A stretch of DNA of 6,282 bases from CAYZHV01 sp046541355 (GTDB lineage Bacteria > Spirochaetota > Spirochaetia > DSM-27196 > Alkalispirochaetaceae). The position numbers and the translations under genes were made by a program. Where the stretch lies: contig JBKHDM010000120.1 of the NCBI GenBank assembly GCA_046541355.1, forward strand, positions 1-6,282. Reading direction: 5' to 3'. This document shows positions 5,249 through 6,282 of this stretch, piece after piece. Every line of letters begins with the position of its first letter. The stretch's first letter is position 1. The notes beneath the pieces were generated by a model. That model was not told where the DNA came from and ran no database searches. It was given only the letters and a program-made list of their open reading frames with translations.

Positions 5249-6112
5249 TTATCCTCGGGAAACCAGGTTGAGAAGCTGGCCCGTTGAGGTGTCCTGAGTC
5301 TGGACCACCTTCTGATTCGCCTCGTAGGCGCGGTTTACTTCGATCATCTCAACCATCTCCCGCACCGGATTGACGTTCGAGCCCTCGAGAAAGCGCTGCA
5401 TGATCCCCGGGCGAGCATCTCCCTCGAGAATCTCCCGCTCACCGGAGTCGAAGGTCGTCTCGTACAGACTGTCCCCCTGCTTCTGCAGGTACCGCGGCTC
5501 CCGGACGTTGACCAGCTGGAGCCGGTCCACGGGGACCCGGTCTCCCCACTCGTTCTCGGCCATGGAGACAAGGCGGTCGGGGTCGTCGAGGTAGAGAGGA
5601 TTGGCGTAGATAGTACCGTCGTCGTCGAGCTGAAAGTTGTTCATCTGGATCGGAATCGGCCCGTTCTCTCCGAGGACCGGGTAGCCCTGCTTGGTAACAA
5701 GGAGCCCCTCAGGACCGATCATGAACTCGCCGTTCCGGGTCATCCGCTCTCCCCGGGGAGTCTGGACAACAAAAAACCCCTCCCCTTCGAGGGCGAAGTC
5801 GAGAGCGTTTCCGGTCTGCTGAAACTCACCCTGCTCGTAGACCGTGAACACCTCGTTCTGCTCAACACCCGTGCCGAGCTTGCCTACCACCGGGGCGATG
5901 TCGTAGGAACCCAGGGGCTCACTGCGCAGGGGAAACTGCCTCACACCGTCGTCGGACATCCGTCTGATGAGAAGCTCCGGGAACGCCTTGTGCACCGAGG
6001 TGTCCCGCTTGTAGCCGGTGGTTTCGACGTTGGCGATGTTGTTGGAAATCGCGTCCAGCCGATGCTCCTGGGCGAGCATCCCGCTGGCGGCAGTATAGAT
6101 ACCTCGAACCAT
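5249..6112 (-). CDS. flgF: Flagellar rod protein FlgF (FlhO-like)
   Basis: The 287-residue protein is a FlgG paralogue and a component of the proximal rod. It shares with FlgG the N-terminal IYTAASGM signature, NNIANVETTGYKR, the LEGEGFFVV core strand and the C-terminal RAYEANQKVVQTQDT helix. It lacks the FlgG-type glutamine-rich segment. Instead residues about 44-76 (PELLIRR to VVGKLGTGVE) are distinct, and it is longer than E. coli FlgF (251). Spirochaete and Bacillus relatives are often named FlhO, so the symbol is partly a matter of convention. ATG 6112 follows AAGGAG (6123-6118) with a five-base spacer. It is the first gene of flgF-flgG-flgJ. Confidence 0.92.
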   Translation of the reverse strand: MVRGIYTAASGMLAQEHRLDAISNNIANVETTGYKRDTSVHKAFPELLIRRMSDDGVRQFPLRSEPLGSYDIAPVVGKLGTGVEQNEVFTVYEQGEFQQTGNALDFALEGEGFFVVQTPRGERMTRNGEFMIGPEGLLVTKQGYPVLGENGPIPIQMNNFQLDDDGTIYANPLYLDDPDRLVSMAENEWGDRVPVDRLQLVNVREPRYLQKQGDSLYETTFDSGEREILEGDARPGIMQRFLEGSNVNPVREMVEMIEVNRAYEANQKVVQTQDTSTGQLLNLVSRG

Positions 6113-6130
6113 CTCTTCTCCTTACGGTTC

Positions 6131-6138
6131 TTATCGGC
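6131..6138 (-). promoter_or_regulatory. Candidate sigma-28 (FliA-type) -10 box upstream of flgF
   Basis: Read on the minus strand this is GCCGATAA, an exact match to the sigma-28 -10 consensus, 18 bases before the flgF ATG. The -35 half is weak: TTCAGCTT (consensus TAAAGTTT, 5 of 8) lies 13 bases upstream instead of about 11. The expected start of transcription, about 6124, falls right at the AAGGAG ribosome site, giving a very short leader. Confidence 0.45.
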
Positions 6139-6154
6139 AGAGGGAGGCGGCAAG

Positions 6155-6282
6155 CTGAATCGTTGTTTGGGCTTGGCGGCGCAGGCGGGGTCGGCCCGGC
6201 GGCCCGGGGTCGTCCTGGCAGCCCCGGCCGCCGGGGGTCGGCCTGGCTCGCCCCGGCGGCCCCGGGGGGGCGGGGGCGCCGG
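6155..6282. repeat. GC-rich imperfect repeat region at the right edge, no gene
   Basis: This stretch is almost pure G and C on the plus strand and has no plausible coding frame. GGGGTCG occurs at 6187, 6206 and 6234. The copies at 6206-6230 and 6234-6259 are alike over about 25 bases (GGGGTCG, CCTGGC and GCCCCGGC shared), and the copy at 6187 is shorter. Long G runs (6264-6270 and 6272-6276) could form G-quadruplex structure. The edge may be where an assembly contig ended. Confidence 0.5.

Noticed and set aside
4067..5287. A 406-codon open frame on the plus strand, antisense to flgJ and flgG
   Set aside because: It covers two clear flagellar genes in antisense, has low-complexity histidine-rich and arginine-rich stretches typical of a shadow frame, shows no family motif and has no ribosome site. 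GC-biased third positions explain its length.
1..6282. CRISPR array, tRNA or rRNA gene, transposase or attachment site
   Set aside because: I saw no regularly spaced repeats, cloverleaf, rRNA-like stretch, transposase motif or terminal inverted repeats in the window.

Overview
The window is high-GC DNA that reads most like a free-living spirochaete. The case rests on gene order: the minus strand runs flgF(flhO)-like, flgG, a single-domain flgJ, a short sigma-70-family factor, a membrane-anchored divergent polysaccharide deacetylase and tsaD. From memory, Borrelia burgdorferi has a similar neighbourhood (flhO-flgG-flgA-flgI-rpoS-one gene-tsaD, about BB0775 to BB0769). Genus cannot be fixed from the sequence alone.

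Layout from left to right. Bases 1-65 are a GC-rich leader. Bases 66-1046 (+) encode a MinD/ParA-type ATPase that is neither a textbook MinD nor a textbook FlhG. It converges on tsaD (1087-2100, -), whose product makes the threonylcarbamoyl group of tRNA t6A. Next on the minus strand are the deacetylase (2114-3070) and the sigma factor (3057-3902), packed as one operon sigma > deacetylase > tsaD, with a 14-base overlap and then a 13-base gap. The 181-base gap 3903-4083 is the regulatory core: it holds a rho-independent terminator for the flagellar operon, a near-perfect palindrome, an AT-rich stretch and a near-perfect -24/-12 (sigma-54) promoter aimed at the sigma gene. Upstream lies the rod operon flgF-flgG-flgJ (6112 to 4084), tightly spaced, with strong ribosome sites and a sigma-28-type -10 box before flgF. 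The right edge (about 6155-6282) is very GC-rich with imperfect repeats and no gene.

How the parts work together. FlgF and FlgG are axial rod proteins, and FlgJ is the rod-capping and assembly factor. The main observation is that the sigma factor next door appears to be switched on by sigma-54, with a palindrome at about -147 that could be the activator's enhancer. This is the architecture of the Borrelia RpoN-to-RpoS cascade, here in a different, GC-rich organism and with a cell-envelope deacetylase and tsaD as apparent co-transcribed members. The promoter motif, terminator and starts are read from the sequence. The cascade and its physiology are inference.
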